From the IMG/VR virus record IMGVR_UViG_3300007640_000269, positions 1-22,243 of that record: a stretch of DNA of 22,243 nucleotides; one strand, 5' to 3'. Below the pieces are notes generated by a model. That model ran no database searches and was not told the DNA's origin. It saw only the letters and a list, made by a program, of their open reading frames with translations. The translations under genes and the position numbers were made by a program. Shown here in pieces: positions 8,090 through 16,055 of the stretch (position 1 is the first letter of the stretch; each line of letters begins with the position of its first letter). This DNA is from a virus.

Positions 8090-8534
8090 ATTTATTATTT
8101 ATTCTTTTCATTATAGAATAAGCCATTTTTTCTGCGTTGGAAGCGCAACCGCAATATATTATATGAATACCATAGTCTAATTGTATTTCGGTTAGAAATT
8201 TTAGCAAATATTTGGGGCTTATTTTTAGTTTATTCCATATTTTTTTAGGAATAGTGCTGCCTACAGGAAAATTATAAACATCCTCTAAATCAAATTCCAA
8301 AAGCATAAATTTATACTTAAAATTATTCATGCGTTTTAATACATCAATAAATCTAGATTCTGTTATATTGTTTGCTATTTCTGCAATGCTTTTTTTACGT
8401 TCTATAGCTAATATATCTTCTAAACCTTCTATAGAATAATCTCCAGTATTTAATTTTTTGGCCACAACATGTTCCTCGTCAACGAACCAGGGTTGTTGTT
8501 CTCTGGTATCAATGACTATAGTAAAATTATTCAT
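8073..8534 (-). CDS. ERCC4 (XPF)-type nuclease
   Basis: The 153-aa protein is a stand-alone ERCC4 nuclease domain. It has IVIDTREQQPW (D9, R11, E12), GDYS (D32) and AIERKKS (E45, K47), the metal-binding GD-x(n)-ERK signature of XPF/MUS81-type nucleases. The Asp that often follows ERKxxx is not evident. Family members cut branched or flapped DNA. No helix-hairpin-helix domain is attached. It overlaps the terminase ATG by 17 bp, so a role in resolving branched replicative DNA before or during packaging is plausible but inferred. The SD is weak. The start is the first ATG, giving MNNFTIVIDTREQ, a normal domain boundary. Confidence 0.85.
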   Translation of the reverse strand: MNNFTIVIDTREQQPWFVDEEHVVAKKLNTGDYSIEGLEDILAIERKKSIAEIANNITESRFIDVLKRMNNFKYKFMLLEFDLEDVYNFPVGSTIPKKIWNKLKISPKYLLKFLTEIQLDYGIHIIYCGCASNAEKMAYSIMKRINNKYGGNK

Positions 8535-8594
8535 TGTATTATTATGACCAAGATTTAATACAAAGGTTTAGTTAATAGGAGTCTCTGTAACAAC

Positions 8595-11066
8595 TTAGGT
8601 TGGCGGTGTTGTGGTTGGCGCAAAGGTCGTTGTGGGAGACGCTGTTGTGGTTGGTTCAACGGTTTCTGTAGGGCTAGGCGTTGGGCTAGGCGTTGGGCTA
8701 GGCGTTGGGCTAGGCGTTGGGCTAGGCGTTGGCGTAGGCGTTGGCGTAGGCGTTGGCGGAGGATCGCTTGGGGTGGGTGTTGGCGTTGGCGTTGGCGGAG
8801 GATCACTTGGGGTTGGCGTAGGTGTTGGCGTAGGTGTTGGCGTAGGTGTTGGCGTAGGTGTTGGCGTAGGTGTTGGCGTAGGTGTTGGCGTAGGTATTGG
8901 CGTAGGACATTCAAGAGAAATTGTTTCAATATTAGAATAGCAACATTTATCTTGGGGTGGTGGGGGTGGTACTTCTGGTGGACATTCTGGAACATCAACA
9001 GTTGCTTCAACAATCATAGAACCATTGTAGCCCCATAAATGCATGTCGCTAGAACTCCACAATCTAATACTAGGTGGATATTTAGCTACCAAAGCTGGAT
9101 CCGCATTATTCCAACTATTGGTCAGATTAACAGTATCGTATGGGCCGTCTTTCCATATAACATTATTAATAATTGCTGGACCAGTTTGATCTAAGACTAA
9201 GTCTCCATTAAAGTTTTCTTGCGAATATACTTTAACCCTAAATCCTTCTGGAACAAGTATTCCATCAAAAGTTGTCTTTTGAGCATTTACGGCAGTTTCT
9301 GACAAATAAGGATAAGATCCTGGTACTATATAATTACAAGTAAGGAAAGAAGCACAGGTGTTTAATTTTTCTACTTCAACAATACCAGGACCAACATCGC
9401 ATGAACCACCAAGTAAACCACCTGTGACATGTAAACCACATAGGGTGTCAGGGTTTGGCGTTGGAGTAGGGTTTGGCGTTGGAGTAGGGTTTGGCGTTGG
9501 AGTAGGCGTTGGCGTTGGAGTGGGCGTTGGCGTTGGAGTGGGCGTTGGAGTGGGCGTTGGAGTAGGCGTTGGCGTAGGAGTAGGCGTTGGAGTAGGCGTT
9601 GGCGTTGGAGTAGGCGTTGGCGTTGGAGTAGGCGTTGGAGTGGGTGTTGGTGTGGGCGTGTCGCTTGTGTATGTTACATATATACTATTCCCAGAGCTAT
9701 CTGCTCCTGCTTGCCAATATTTTTGCCCATTCTCTATGATGCTTATGTCGCTCAGAGCACCAGACTTAGTGATGTAAGACCAATTAGAAGGATCATTATG
9801 AGCAATCTCAGAGGGTGTTAGCGATGCTAAATTTAAAGCGTTAACAACTTCATCAATTCTACAAAAAAGACCTACATTATTTTGTAACGGAGTCCACTCT
9901 TGTCCATCAATATTGTATGTTAGAGAACCACCAGCAAAAATTAAACCAACTATTTTATATGTAGTAAGAAAAGTATTATTATCAAATATTGGAATTATTG
10001 CTAAAGAACCAGAATCTCCTGGCGCTATTACGTTTGGAGAAGGTACATAATACACATTACCATTATTTGGATTTGTAACAGTTTCGTAAGTGTTATAAGT
10101 AAATTCTACAACATTAGTGAAGTTTATAAGAACATCGTTATAATTTAGGTCTTTATAATTTACTCTTAATGTAGTAAACAAAGAAATTGGGTTTATTCTA
10201 CAATAATTTTCTCCAGAATTTAAACCGGTGGTTCTGCCACTTTTATACAAAAGATCTGAATAAACCAAAATTGAATCTATTTCTTGAGTACTAGCTATCG
10301 GAAAATAGTCTAACCCTACATTAGCATTAACAAGAGCAGGATCTAAACCAATTCCGCCGCCTGATAATTGTTGTTTTTTAGCTGAAGATATAGAATTTAC
10401 GGTGTTAGATTCATAAAAACCTATAACAGCGGCATCTACAGAATTATAATTATTAGGATTTGGGTCTAAAAATTGATATCTCTTAATATTTCCAATAAAA
10501 TTTTGAACTGCATATCCTGGTGGTGGAGAATCGATTCTTCCTGGTTGACACAATCTATCGTCTCTAATATCCCATACTAAATTACTTTTTAAATTGTTTG
10601 AATAACTTTTTTCTATTCCATCAAAAACTACGTGAGCATTAGTTAATCCTACAAAACTATCATCATCTTTGTCTAATAAAATACCACCCAAGGTGCCAGC
10701 ACTTATTATTTTTTCATTGCCTATAGATATTCCACCAGTTAGATTAGGAATCACAGATTGTCTATGTGGATCAGAACTAGCGCCATTAGCCTCAAAACAA
10801 TTACTATCCAAAGCGCTGGGTATAATTTTCGGTACTACATCTGTTAAAATTTGCTCTCCATTTAATTCTACATACGGAGGTAAAACTTCGTCTGGTGGTA
10901 TTTCTTCTATTGGCAGCTTTTTTTCAACACCAAAAATAATAGCAAAATCATCTGTAATCTGATTATCTTTTATTTTTTTACCATAACCAACAGAATATAC
11001 GCTGTTAGGAGTAGACTTATGTAATTCTTTGGTAAGATTTTTTAAATCATTAAAATTGATTGACAT
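8595..11066 (-). CDS. Trypsin-like serine protease with two Pro-Thr tracts and a crystallin-like domain
   Basis: This 823-aa multidomain protein starts at ATG 11066 after SD AAGGAT. Residues ~80-440 form a chymotrypsin-fold protease: [10 protein letters not shown] (H145), [10 protein letters not shown] (D211), [10 protein letters not shown] (S352), plus [12 protein letters not shown], so the triad looks intact. Then come a Pro-Thr tract (~469-539), a domain with [18 protein letters not shown] (~609-626) matching the Y-x4-F-x-G signature of beta/gamma-crystallin Greek keys, a Cys/Pro-rich bridge, a second Pro-Thr/Ser-Pro tract (~719-800) and a short TTTASP-like tail. No signal peptide is seen. 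Between HNH/structural genes and the terminase, it is likely a virion-displayed or lysis-released protease. Substrate unknown. An overlapping ORF in another frame is a repeat shadow. Confidence 0.85.
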   Translation of the reverse strand: MSINFNDLKNLTKELHKSTPNSVYSVGYGKKIKDNQITDDFAIIFGVEKKLPIEEIPPDEVLPPYVELNGEQILTDVVPKIIPSALDSNCFEANGASSDPHRQSVIPNLTGGISIGNEKIISAGTLGGILLDKDDDSFVGLTNAHVVFDGIEKSYSNNLKSNLVWDIRDDRLCQPGRIDSPPPGYAVQNFIGNIKRYQFLDPNPNNYNSVDAAVIGFYESNTVNSISSAKKQQLSGGGIGLDPALVNANVGLDYFPIASTQEIDSILVYSDLLYKSGRTTGLNSGENYCRINPISLFTTLRVNYKDLNYNDVLINFTNVVEFTYNTYETVTNPNNGNVYYVPSPNVIAPGDSGSLAIIPIFDNNTFLTTYKIVGLIFAGGSLTYNIDGQEWTPLQNNVGLFCRIDEVVNALNLASLTPSEIAHNDPSNWSYITKSGALSDISIIENGQKYWQAGADSSGNSIYVTYTSDTPTPTPTPTPTPTPTPTPTPTPTPTPTPTPTPTPTPTPTPTPTPTPTPTPTPTPTPNPTPTPNPTPTPNPDTLCGLHVTGGLLGGSCDVGPGIVEVEKLNTCASFLTCNYIVPGSYPYLSETAVNAQKTTFDGILVPEGFRVKVYSQENFNGDLVLDQTGPAIINNVIWKDGPYDTVNLTNSWNNADPALVAKYPPSIRLWSSSDMHLWGYNGSMIVEATVDVPECPPEVPPPPPQDKCCYSNIETISLECPTPIPTPTPTPTPTPTPTPTPTPTPTPTPTPTPSDPPPTPTPTPTPSDPPPTPTPTPTPTPSPTPSPTPSPTPSPTPSPTETVEPTTTASPTTTFAPTTTPPT
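8667..8907 (-). repeat. Pro-Thr/Ser-Pro tandem repeat, C-terminal tract of the trypsin-like protease
   Basis: The plus strand shows runs of GGCGTAGGTGTT, GGGCTAGGCGTT and two copies of a GGCGGAGGATCNCTTGGGGT interruption (encoding SDPP). Several 12-bp units are perfect copies, for example GGCGTAGGTGTT repeated back to back at ~8815-8890, indicating recent slippage or unequal recombination. Confidence 0.9.
9451..9662 (-). repeat. Pro-Thr tandem repeat, central tract of the trypsin-like protease
   Basis: About 71 codons alternate Pro and Thr, with Asn-Pro variants at the C-terminal end. They are built from GGCGTTGGAGTG/GGCGTTGGAGTA units on the plus strand. The tract joins the protease domain to the crystallin-like domain. 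Confidence 0.9.
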
Positions 11067-11078
11067 TTTTAATTATCC

Positions 11079-12080
11079 TTAACACGGTACAACGTTGACA
11101 TAAACCACACCAGCCTCAGCCGTAAATTCGGAAGACGGAACACACAAATCATAGGGATACCAATATAAATCGGTATATGGCCATGTCATTCTAATTGAAA
11201 AATCGGGATTAATACCAAAAAATCTAAAATGGTCCACAAGCCATTGTCTTAATTCTTCAGAATTACTAGCTGTTTTAATTTTAATTAGAGTATTACTGTT
11301 CAAAGACGAATTATCGTATATCATGCCATCTATTGTGGGCATGGCATTAAAACCATAATTAAACGAATAGGCTTCGATTTTGTTATACTGTGGCAGATCA
11401 TATGTGGGACCTCTACTACCATAGGTGCAGGAAAAATCTATATCTAAAGGTACTCCATAAGGCGTTCTATTTGTAGACACGGTCGAAGGTAGATCTTCTA
11501 TGTTTACATACGGATTAAATTTGCAAGCGCATTGTCCTGTAGGATCCTCTGGAGGAGTACATCTAGGAGAACATAATAAAGCGCTTATATCCGAACAACT
11601 ATTATGCGTAATAGTAAGGTTTAATTGTTTTGGAACAACTATATCATTATATTCTTGTGTTATGCTACTATCTTCAGGTCGTAAGTAGGGGTTGGTTATT
11701 GATACAGATTCGTAGCATGCGTCTTCATTTGGGTCTGCTATAATAACACACGGCGGATCGTCTGGAATTTCCGGTATCTCACCGCCTCCGCCAGGAGGAA
11801 TTGGTGGGTCAGGACCTACTGGGGGTGGTTCTGGACAACATTGATTTAATCTAATATCAATATTACACACATCAGGAGGAAGTGCAAAATTTATTGTAGT
11901 AGATAGAGAAGTAAGAACAGCATAATCAAACCAATCATTTATAACAGTACCATTATTATCTCTATAGCGAAGCTGTATATTTGTACATTCATATACAGTA
12001 GAAACATCTATCGTAATAGATATGCCCCCAGAACCTAACAAAACATAATTATATGTAAAAGATAATTCGGTACAACTCAT
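11079..12080 (-). CDS. Cys/Pro-rich hypothetical structural protein
   Basis: The 333-aa protein (start MSCTELSFTYNYVLLGSGG) has SD AAGGGA before ATG 12080. The first ~80 residues look like a beta-sandwich with an immunoglobulin/fibronectin-III feel (IQLRYRDNNGTVINDWFDY, strands ending in DVCNIDIRLNQCC). A Pro/Gly-rich linker follows (EPPPVGPDPPIPPGGGG), then a Cys-rich middle with CSPRC and CAC clusters, and a C-terminal domain rich in aromatic residues (TWPYTDLYWYPYDLC). I do not recognise a family and see no catalytic motif. It is 12 bp upstream of the trypsin-like protease and 9 bp downstream of a module protein, so it belongs to the same accessory set, plausibly a virion fibre or receptor-contact protein. 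Confidence 0.65.
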   Translation of the reverse strand: MSCTELSFTYNYVLLGSGGISITIDVSTVYECTNIQLRYRDNNGTVINDWFDYAVLTSLSTTINFALPPDVCNIDIRLNQCCPEPPPVGPDPPIPPGGGGEIPEIPDDPPCVIIADPNEDACYESVSITNPYLRPEDSSITQEYNDIVVPKQLNLTITHNSCSDISALLCSPRCTPPEDPTGQCACKFNPYVNIEDLPSTVSTNRTPYGVPLDIDFSCTYGSRGPTYDLPQYNKIEAYSFNYGFNAMPTIDGMIYDNSSLNSNTLIKIKTASNSEELRQWLVDHFRFFGINPDFSIRMTWPYTDLYWYPYDLCVPSSEFTAEAGVVYVNVVPC

Positions 12081-12089
12081 GTTTTTCCC

Positions 12090-12890
12090 TTAGACTAGTT
12101 GATTAGCTGATATAGTTCTAATATCATCGATTTTTGTAGAACAACAATCTATTACTTTGACAAATTCAGTATCTGACATTGTGTTATCTATAATTAAACT
12201 TTCCCAAAAAGTCCAATCTTTATATATATATCTATAACGTAATGGTATTCTATATCTAATATGAACATAAGAAGTATTATTTAACGAAGGTTTTGGATAT
12301 AAAAATATGTTAAAATATTCATCATCAATATAAAAATTAAACGTTCCTAATTGTATATCTTTATTAGAACTAGATAATAGTTGACCACCGCTTTCTTTAG
12401 ACCAATTTAAAACATATTCTCCGCTATAATCAATATAATAGCATGTGCAATCATTGGTGGTTAAGTTTATAGCGTCTACAACCTTAAAGAATCCACCTTT
12501 AAATGGATAAGAAGATGTTCCGTTCACAGTATTCTGTGTCCAATGGTATCCTCCGTTTTGGAAAATTGTGGAAATTTTTTGTGGACAAAGTGGATAATTG
12601 GAAACGTTTGGATATCCGGGATCAAACTGTTGAGTAAAATAATTTAACCTATTTTGTCTAATCGCTGTGGTGTCCAAACTCATTCTTACATTTCTTCTGT
12701 CATTATTGTCTGGAACATGTAAATCTAAATTGATAGGTTTTTTCTCATATATTTTTGTGATATTTGCTGTAGTAGTATTATTAAAATCATTAATTAGCGG
12801 TTTAGTCTCTTGATTTTTGATACTATTTTTAAAAGAAATACCGTCTATATAGTTATTTTTTTTTAGTTTATCAATAGCAAAAATAGACAT
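12090..12890 (-). CDS. Shared-module virion accessory protein
   Basis: The 266-aa protein (MSIFAIDKLKKNNYID) starts after AGGAATAA. Residues ~69-120 carry the repeated N-terminal module of this locus: IRQNRLNYFTQQF (77-89), a 14-residue gap, QKISTIF (104-110) and NGGYHWT. The module and its following YPFKGGFFKVVDAI match the gene at 13540-14931 (YPFKTSLRKVYDSV). The C-terminal ~140 residues are beta-rich and aromatic, have one DCTCYY Cys pair, and end with two more Cys (DCCSTK). No enzyme motif is seen. Spacing of 8-9 bp on each side indicates one operon with the nucleotidyltransferase and Cys/Pro-rich genes. Function unknown; docking to the virion through the shared module is inference. Confidence 0.65.
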   Translation of the reverse strand: MSIFAIDKLKKNNYIDGISFKNSIKNQETKPLINDFNNTTTANITKIYEKKPINLDLHVPDNNDRRNVRMSLDTTAIRQNRLNYFTQQFDPGYPNVSNYPLCPQKISTIFQNGGYHWTQNTVNGTSSYPFKGGFFKVVDAINLTTNDCTCYYIDYSGEYVLNWSKESGGQLLSSSNKDIQLGTFNFYIDDEYFNIFLYPKPSLNNTSYVHIRYRIPLRYRYIYKDWTFWESLIIDNTMSDTEFVKVIDCCSTKIDDIRTISANQLV

Positions 12891-12898
12891 ATTTATTC

Positions 12899-13540
12899 CT
12901 AATCTATTGGAGATATATCTTGGTATTCTAGAAGCTTTTCATATGTACTATCATACACAATTTTTAAATCTTCGCCCGAAGATATATTTGAACTAAAATA
13001 TTTACTTGTAAAAATTTTTTTCTGATTTGGCCATAAAGAAATGAAAAATTGATAATATGGTTCTAAAAAAATATAATAATCAATTTTAGTACCATCTAGA
13101 ATTTTTTCGGGAAGGTTATTATTTTTTAGCCATTCAGCATAAGATCTTATATCTTTCACCCAAAATACAATATCAATATCTTTATGATTTTCTACATTTT
13201 CAACTATATAAGATCCAGTTAGTCCTATGTCTACAAACCAAGAATATTTTTTTAAAAAAGAAAATTGATCATTTATTATTTTCCAATTATTTGGACATAT
13301 AATTTTAGTATGATTTACATATTTTTTTATCAACTTATCGAAAAAAGTTTTATCATATCGTCTATAAAAACATTTTTTCAAAAAATCTTTATTATTTTGT
13401 CCATATTTGTAGACATTAATAGGACATTGACGACAAAATAAATAGGAAGTGGTAACAACATGGCCTAATCTTTTGGATTGCCATTCACATATAGCTGGGC
13501 TGTCGCACCCAATTCTATATTGACAATCAAAATCAAACAT
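12899..13540 (-). CDS. Nucleotidyltransferase-fold protein with N-terminal cysteine cluster
   Basis: In this 213-aa protein, residues ~105-155 carry the pol-beta-type signature: GLTGSYIVENVENHKDIDIV (G109-S110 and D121-x-D123) and a third Asp in TKIDYYIF (D154). These match the GS-x(n)-DxD...D pattern of minimal nucleotidyltransferases, so NMP or nucleotide transfer to a protein, RNA or small molecule is likely. The N-terminus has C6, C12, C18, C36, C39 and C57, including FCRQCP, probably a zinc or iron-sulfur site. Its ATG overlaps the preceding stop codon (TAATG), so translation is coupled. A nucleotidyltransferase inside a structural cassette is unusual. The substrate is unknown; it could modify a host protein, a tRNA or a virion component. 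Confidence 0.75.
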   Translation of the reverse strand: MFDFDCQYRIGCDSPAICEWQSKRLGHVVTTSYLFCRQCPINVYKYGQNNKDFLKKCFYRRYDKTFFDKLIKKYVNHTKIICPNNWKIINDQFSFLKKYSWFVDIGLTGSYIVENVENHKDIDIVFWVKDIRSYAEWLKNNNLPEKILDGTKIDYYIFLEPYYQFFISLWPNQKKIFTSKYFSSNISSGEDLKIVYDSTYEKLLEYQDISPID

Positions 13541-14931
13541 TATGAAACCTGAATTACAACATCGTACATAGGCTCTCCTGTATCAGAATTTGGATATCCT
13601 GCTTCGGTCTGTGAAATAATTTCAACAGTATATCCATTGCAGCAAAGATACGTAGTTGATCCGCAGCTATTGGTAACCACAGATAAATCATATGCTCTAT
13701 TATATATTCCTGGGCCTAAATTACAAAATTCATTTAGGCAACATTCTGTTTCTACGCATGGTGTAGGTGTGGGCGTAGGCGTGGGCGTTGGCGTGGGCGT
13801 GGGCGTTGGCGTGGGCGTTGGCGTTGGTGGTGGTGGTGGTGGTGGTGGTGTAGGCGTTTCTTCGCAAGAATTAGGAAGAGTATCATTATTGCATGGAATA
13901 GTGCCTAAAAATCCAGCATTGAATTTGCCGGGAGCTACACAATCGCCAAAAATAAGAACATACTCGTCATTGTCAGATCGTTGACCAACTAAAAATACCA
14001 TAGAAACATCATTATGACAAGTGAAGCCTTGTAATAAGCATTCAAGATATATGTTACATTCAGAATTTAATAAACTAGGATCGTTTACAGTAAATGTAAA
14101 ACTGTCTGACCTATCGCCGGGATGTTCTTGAACAAAACCATCGACAGGAAAATATGAAGGAACATCATATGTTGTTACACCAAAATTATCAAGACTAACA
14201 TTATTTGATGCTTGTATTATAGACCCATCGCTTAATTCTAACACAGGAGCAAAGTGTGTTCTATAACATTTATGCCCACCAGCACATCTAACTTTTCTAG
14301 GTCCGATGTTTGGAACATTAACTTCTCTGATACGCGAAACATAAAAAATATAACCATATATAGTAGATTTTAAATTTATCAATTCAGGTGCTGGACATGG
14401 TTCAACCGGAGGAGGAATACACTCCCTCAAAGAAGTACACAATCCTGTTACTGGATCCGGAGATTGGCCATTTGGGCAACAAAACTGTTGGCCAGCAAAA
14501 TTTTTACCATATTGATTAGACTGAACTGAATCGTAAACTTTGCGTAAAGAAGTTTTGAACGGATATCCTTTATCGTCATCAACTTTTCTTGTGTAAGAAT
14601 ATGCGCCATTAGAAAATACTGTAGATAATTCAGGATTACAAAACCTGTAACTATCATTTTCTGGAAAATTATTTTCAAATTCACCAGAATAAAAATCAAA
14701 TCTATCATTTCTAATAGATTCTTCTGTCATTCTGATTCTAATAACTTCTGTATTATTGCTACCTCTTTTTTTTATTTCTTCTAATACGTTGTACTGTATC
14801 AATTTGTTATTTAATGGATCTATAGTTCCATAATCGGTTTCTCTGGAAGCTTCAACTTTAGGATAATTATTTTGTCTAGAACCACCATTATTATTTATTG
14901 GTAAATTAGGATTTGCTTTAAATGTGCTCAT
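13540..14931 (-). CDS. Shared-module virion protein with Pro-Thr tract and Cys-rich C-terminus
   Basis: I start this 463-aa protein at ATG 14931 (MSTFKANPNLPINNNGG) because AGGGG lies 7 nt upstream; the longer frame to 15006 overlaps the HNH gene and lacks an SD. Residues ~68-115 are the shared module: IRNDRFDFYSGEF (73-85), PELSTVF (100-106), NGAYSYT. A Cys/Pro-rich joint (CCPNGQSPDPVTGLC) leads to a beta-rich middle (~180-350) with several Cys. Next come a Pro-Thr tract with a polyproline run, and a C-terminal Cys module, FCNLGPGIYNRAYDL...SCGSTTYLCC, resembling [20 protein letters not shown] of the trypsin-like protease. Function unknown; a modular virion spike or fibre component is likely. 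Confidence 0.7.
   Translation of the reverse strand: MSTFKANPNLPINNNGGSRQNNYPKVEASRETDYGTIDPLNNKLIQYNVLEEIKKRGSNNTEVIRIRMTEESIRNDRFDFYSGEFENNFPENDSYRFCNPELSTVFSNGAYSYTRKVDDDKGYPFKTSLRKVYDSVQSNQYGKNFAGQQFCCPNGQSPDPVTGLCTSLRECIPPPVEPCPAPELINLKSTIYGYIFYVSRIREVNVPNIGPRKVRCAGGHKCYRTHFAPVLELSDGSIIQASNNVSLDNFGVTTYDVPSYFPVDGFVQEHPGDRSDSFTFTVNDPSLLNSECNIYLECLLQGFTCHNDVSMVFLVGQRSDNDEYVLIFGDCVAPGKFNAGFLGTIPCNNDTLPNSCEETPTPPPPPPPPTPTPTPTPTPTPTPTPTPTPTPCVETECCLNEFCNLGPGIYNRAYDLSVVTNSCGSTTYLCCNGYTVEIISQTEAGYPNSDTGEPMYDVVIQVS
13760..13858 (-). repeat. Pro-Thr tandem repeat with (GGT)n polyproline stretch
   Basis: The plus strand has GTGGGCGTAGGC/GTGGGCGTTGGC units followed by a perfect (GGT) run at about 13826-13847 that encodes polyproline. 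The trinucleotide run is a likely slippage site. Confidence 0.9.
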
Positions 14932-14983
14932 AAAACGACCCCTGATAGTATATTCATAATCTAGTGTAATATACACCATTAAG

Positions 14984-15256
14984 TTATTTTGTACATTTGT
15001 TAGCAACTATTTTACTAAAAAAATGCCTATAATTATCTTCATTATTTTTTATCATATCATGGTGTTGTTTGCACAAAGTAATCCCATTATAGATATGGAA
15101 TCTTAATCCAGGAAAATCGGCCCATTTATAAATATGATGAGCATTTAGTTTTTTAGTATTTTTGCATCCAGGCCATTGACAAGTAAAATTATCTCTAGCA
15201 TAAACATTATGTCGCCAATTTTTATACATTGGATCTTTATAATTACGATTCGTCAT
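14984..15256 (-). CDS. HNH endonuclease
   Basis: The 90-aa protein is a compact HNH nuclease: a Cys pair in FTCQWPGCKN (C26, C31), the catalytic LNAHHIYKW (H40/H41), Asn in IYNGITLC (N57) and the second metal pair CKQHH (C62, H65). It overlaps the small-terminase-like gene upstream by 14 bp. HNH proteins encoded beside terminase genes are known to take part in cohesive-end or headful cleavage together with the terminase in several HK97-like phages, so a packaging role is more likely than homing, although a free-standing mobile HNH is possible. Both ends are intact. Confidence 0.88.
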   Translation of the reverse strand: MTNRNYKDPMYKNWRHNVYARDNFTCQWPGCKNTKKLNAHHIYKWADFPGLRFHIYNGITLCKQHHDMIKNNEDNYRHFFSKIVANKCTK

Positions 15257-16055
15257 TTTTAGCAGAGTGTTCGTTGAGGAATGGTATGTCTACTTTTTTG
15301 TCTGCATAGTTGTGGTATTCTTCTAGATTTTTTTTAAATTTTTCTGTAGCCATGTCCAATATTGCCATTTCTTTGCCTTCCTTTTCTCTAATTTCTTCAT
15401 CCTCAAGCATTCTTATAAGACCTACCCAGCTACTTTTACCATCTTCTATTCTTTTGATGCGCTGCTCTCTTGTGGCTTTTAAATCTTTGCTGATTTTTTG
15501 TTGTTCATTTAATAGTTTTGTATACTCATTTGTATAACTAGAAATACTATTTCTTGCAAAACTTAATTGTGTTTCTAAATTTGCTAATTTAGGTATATCT
15601 CTTTGATCTTCTGGTTTATCATATTCTGCGTCTACTTGTTTTTGAAGTTTTTCTGTCTCACTAATATGCCTTTTGCGTTCTTTCATACTGCGATTAATAA
15701 GAATATCTATTGTGATAAATTGTTTAATTTGAAGTTCTTCAGCTGGCAAAACATCTTCTCGAAACTGTTTAATTAAACCTATCCAAGTATTTTCGAAATA
15801 TTGAAGCTCTCCGCTTTCTTCGTCAAATTGTCTTTCTATTTCATACCAAAAACTTTTGCTATGTAATTTTCTAATTAATATATCGTTATCGTTTTTTTCT
15901 TCTAGGGCATATAGTTGGTTTTCATCTATATACCTTTTAATAGGAGCTTCCGTCCTATTTAAAGAATTTGCTATTTGTTCTATGCTAAGAGTTTGTATAT
16001 TTTCGGTAATAAATTTCTCTTCATCTAAACTCAATTGTCCTCTTTTTTTTGCCAT
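15243..16055 (-). CDS. HTH and coiled-coil protein, candidate small terminase subunit
   Basis: The 270-aa protein has a basic start (MAKKRGQ) and a helix-turn-helix at ~8-45 (LDEEKFITENIQTLSIEQIA, then a recognition-helix-like RTEAPIKRYIDEN). A helical middle and a long charged coiled coil (~115-200, NRSMKERKRHISETEKLQKQ) follow, then a helical end. An N-terminal DNA-binding HTH with a central oligomerisation coil is the plan of small terminase subunits, which recognise the packaging site and form rings. Its neighbours (HNH immediately downstream, sigma-like gene upstream overlapping by TAATG) support this. Its HTH resembles that of the divergent regulator at 16869-17090. No motif is specific for TerS, so the call rests on architecture and context. 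Confidence 0.55.
   Translation of the reverse strand: MAKKRGQLSLDEEKFITENIQTLSIEQIANSLNRTEAPIKRYIDENQLYALEEKNDNDILIRKLHSKSFWYEIERQFDEESGELQYFENTWIGLIKQFREDVLPAEELQIKQFITIDILINRSMKERKRHISETEKLQKQVDAEYDKPEDQRDIPKLANLETQLSFARNSISSYTNEYTKLLNEQQKISKDLKATREQRIKRIEDGKSSWVGLIRMLEDEEIREKEGKEMAILDMATEKFKKNLEEYHNYADKKVDIPFLNEHSAKNDES

Noticed and set aside
8555-9013. Minus-strand 152-aa ORF of Gln/Arg/Leu repeats
   Set aside because: It is the alternative frame of the C-terminal Pro-Thr tract of the trypsin-like protease, with no SD.
8611-9777. Plus-strand ORFs made of Gly-Val repeats (also at 13637-13984 and 17782-18204)
   Set aside because: They are the complement of the Pro-Thr or TTTASP tracts and contain little else; no start signals or domains support them.
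14932-15006. Upstream extension of the 13540-14931 gene to ATG 15006
   Set aside because: It overlaps the HNH gene, has no SD, and the internal ATG 14931 has AGGGG at good spacing.
14984-15256. HNH gene as a homing endonuclease or intron-borne element
   Set aside because: It is tightly packed and overlaps the neighbouring gene, with no split gene or intron boundaries visible; a packaging role is simpler.
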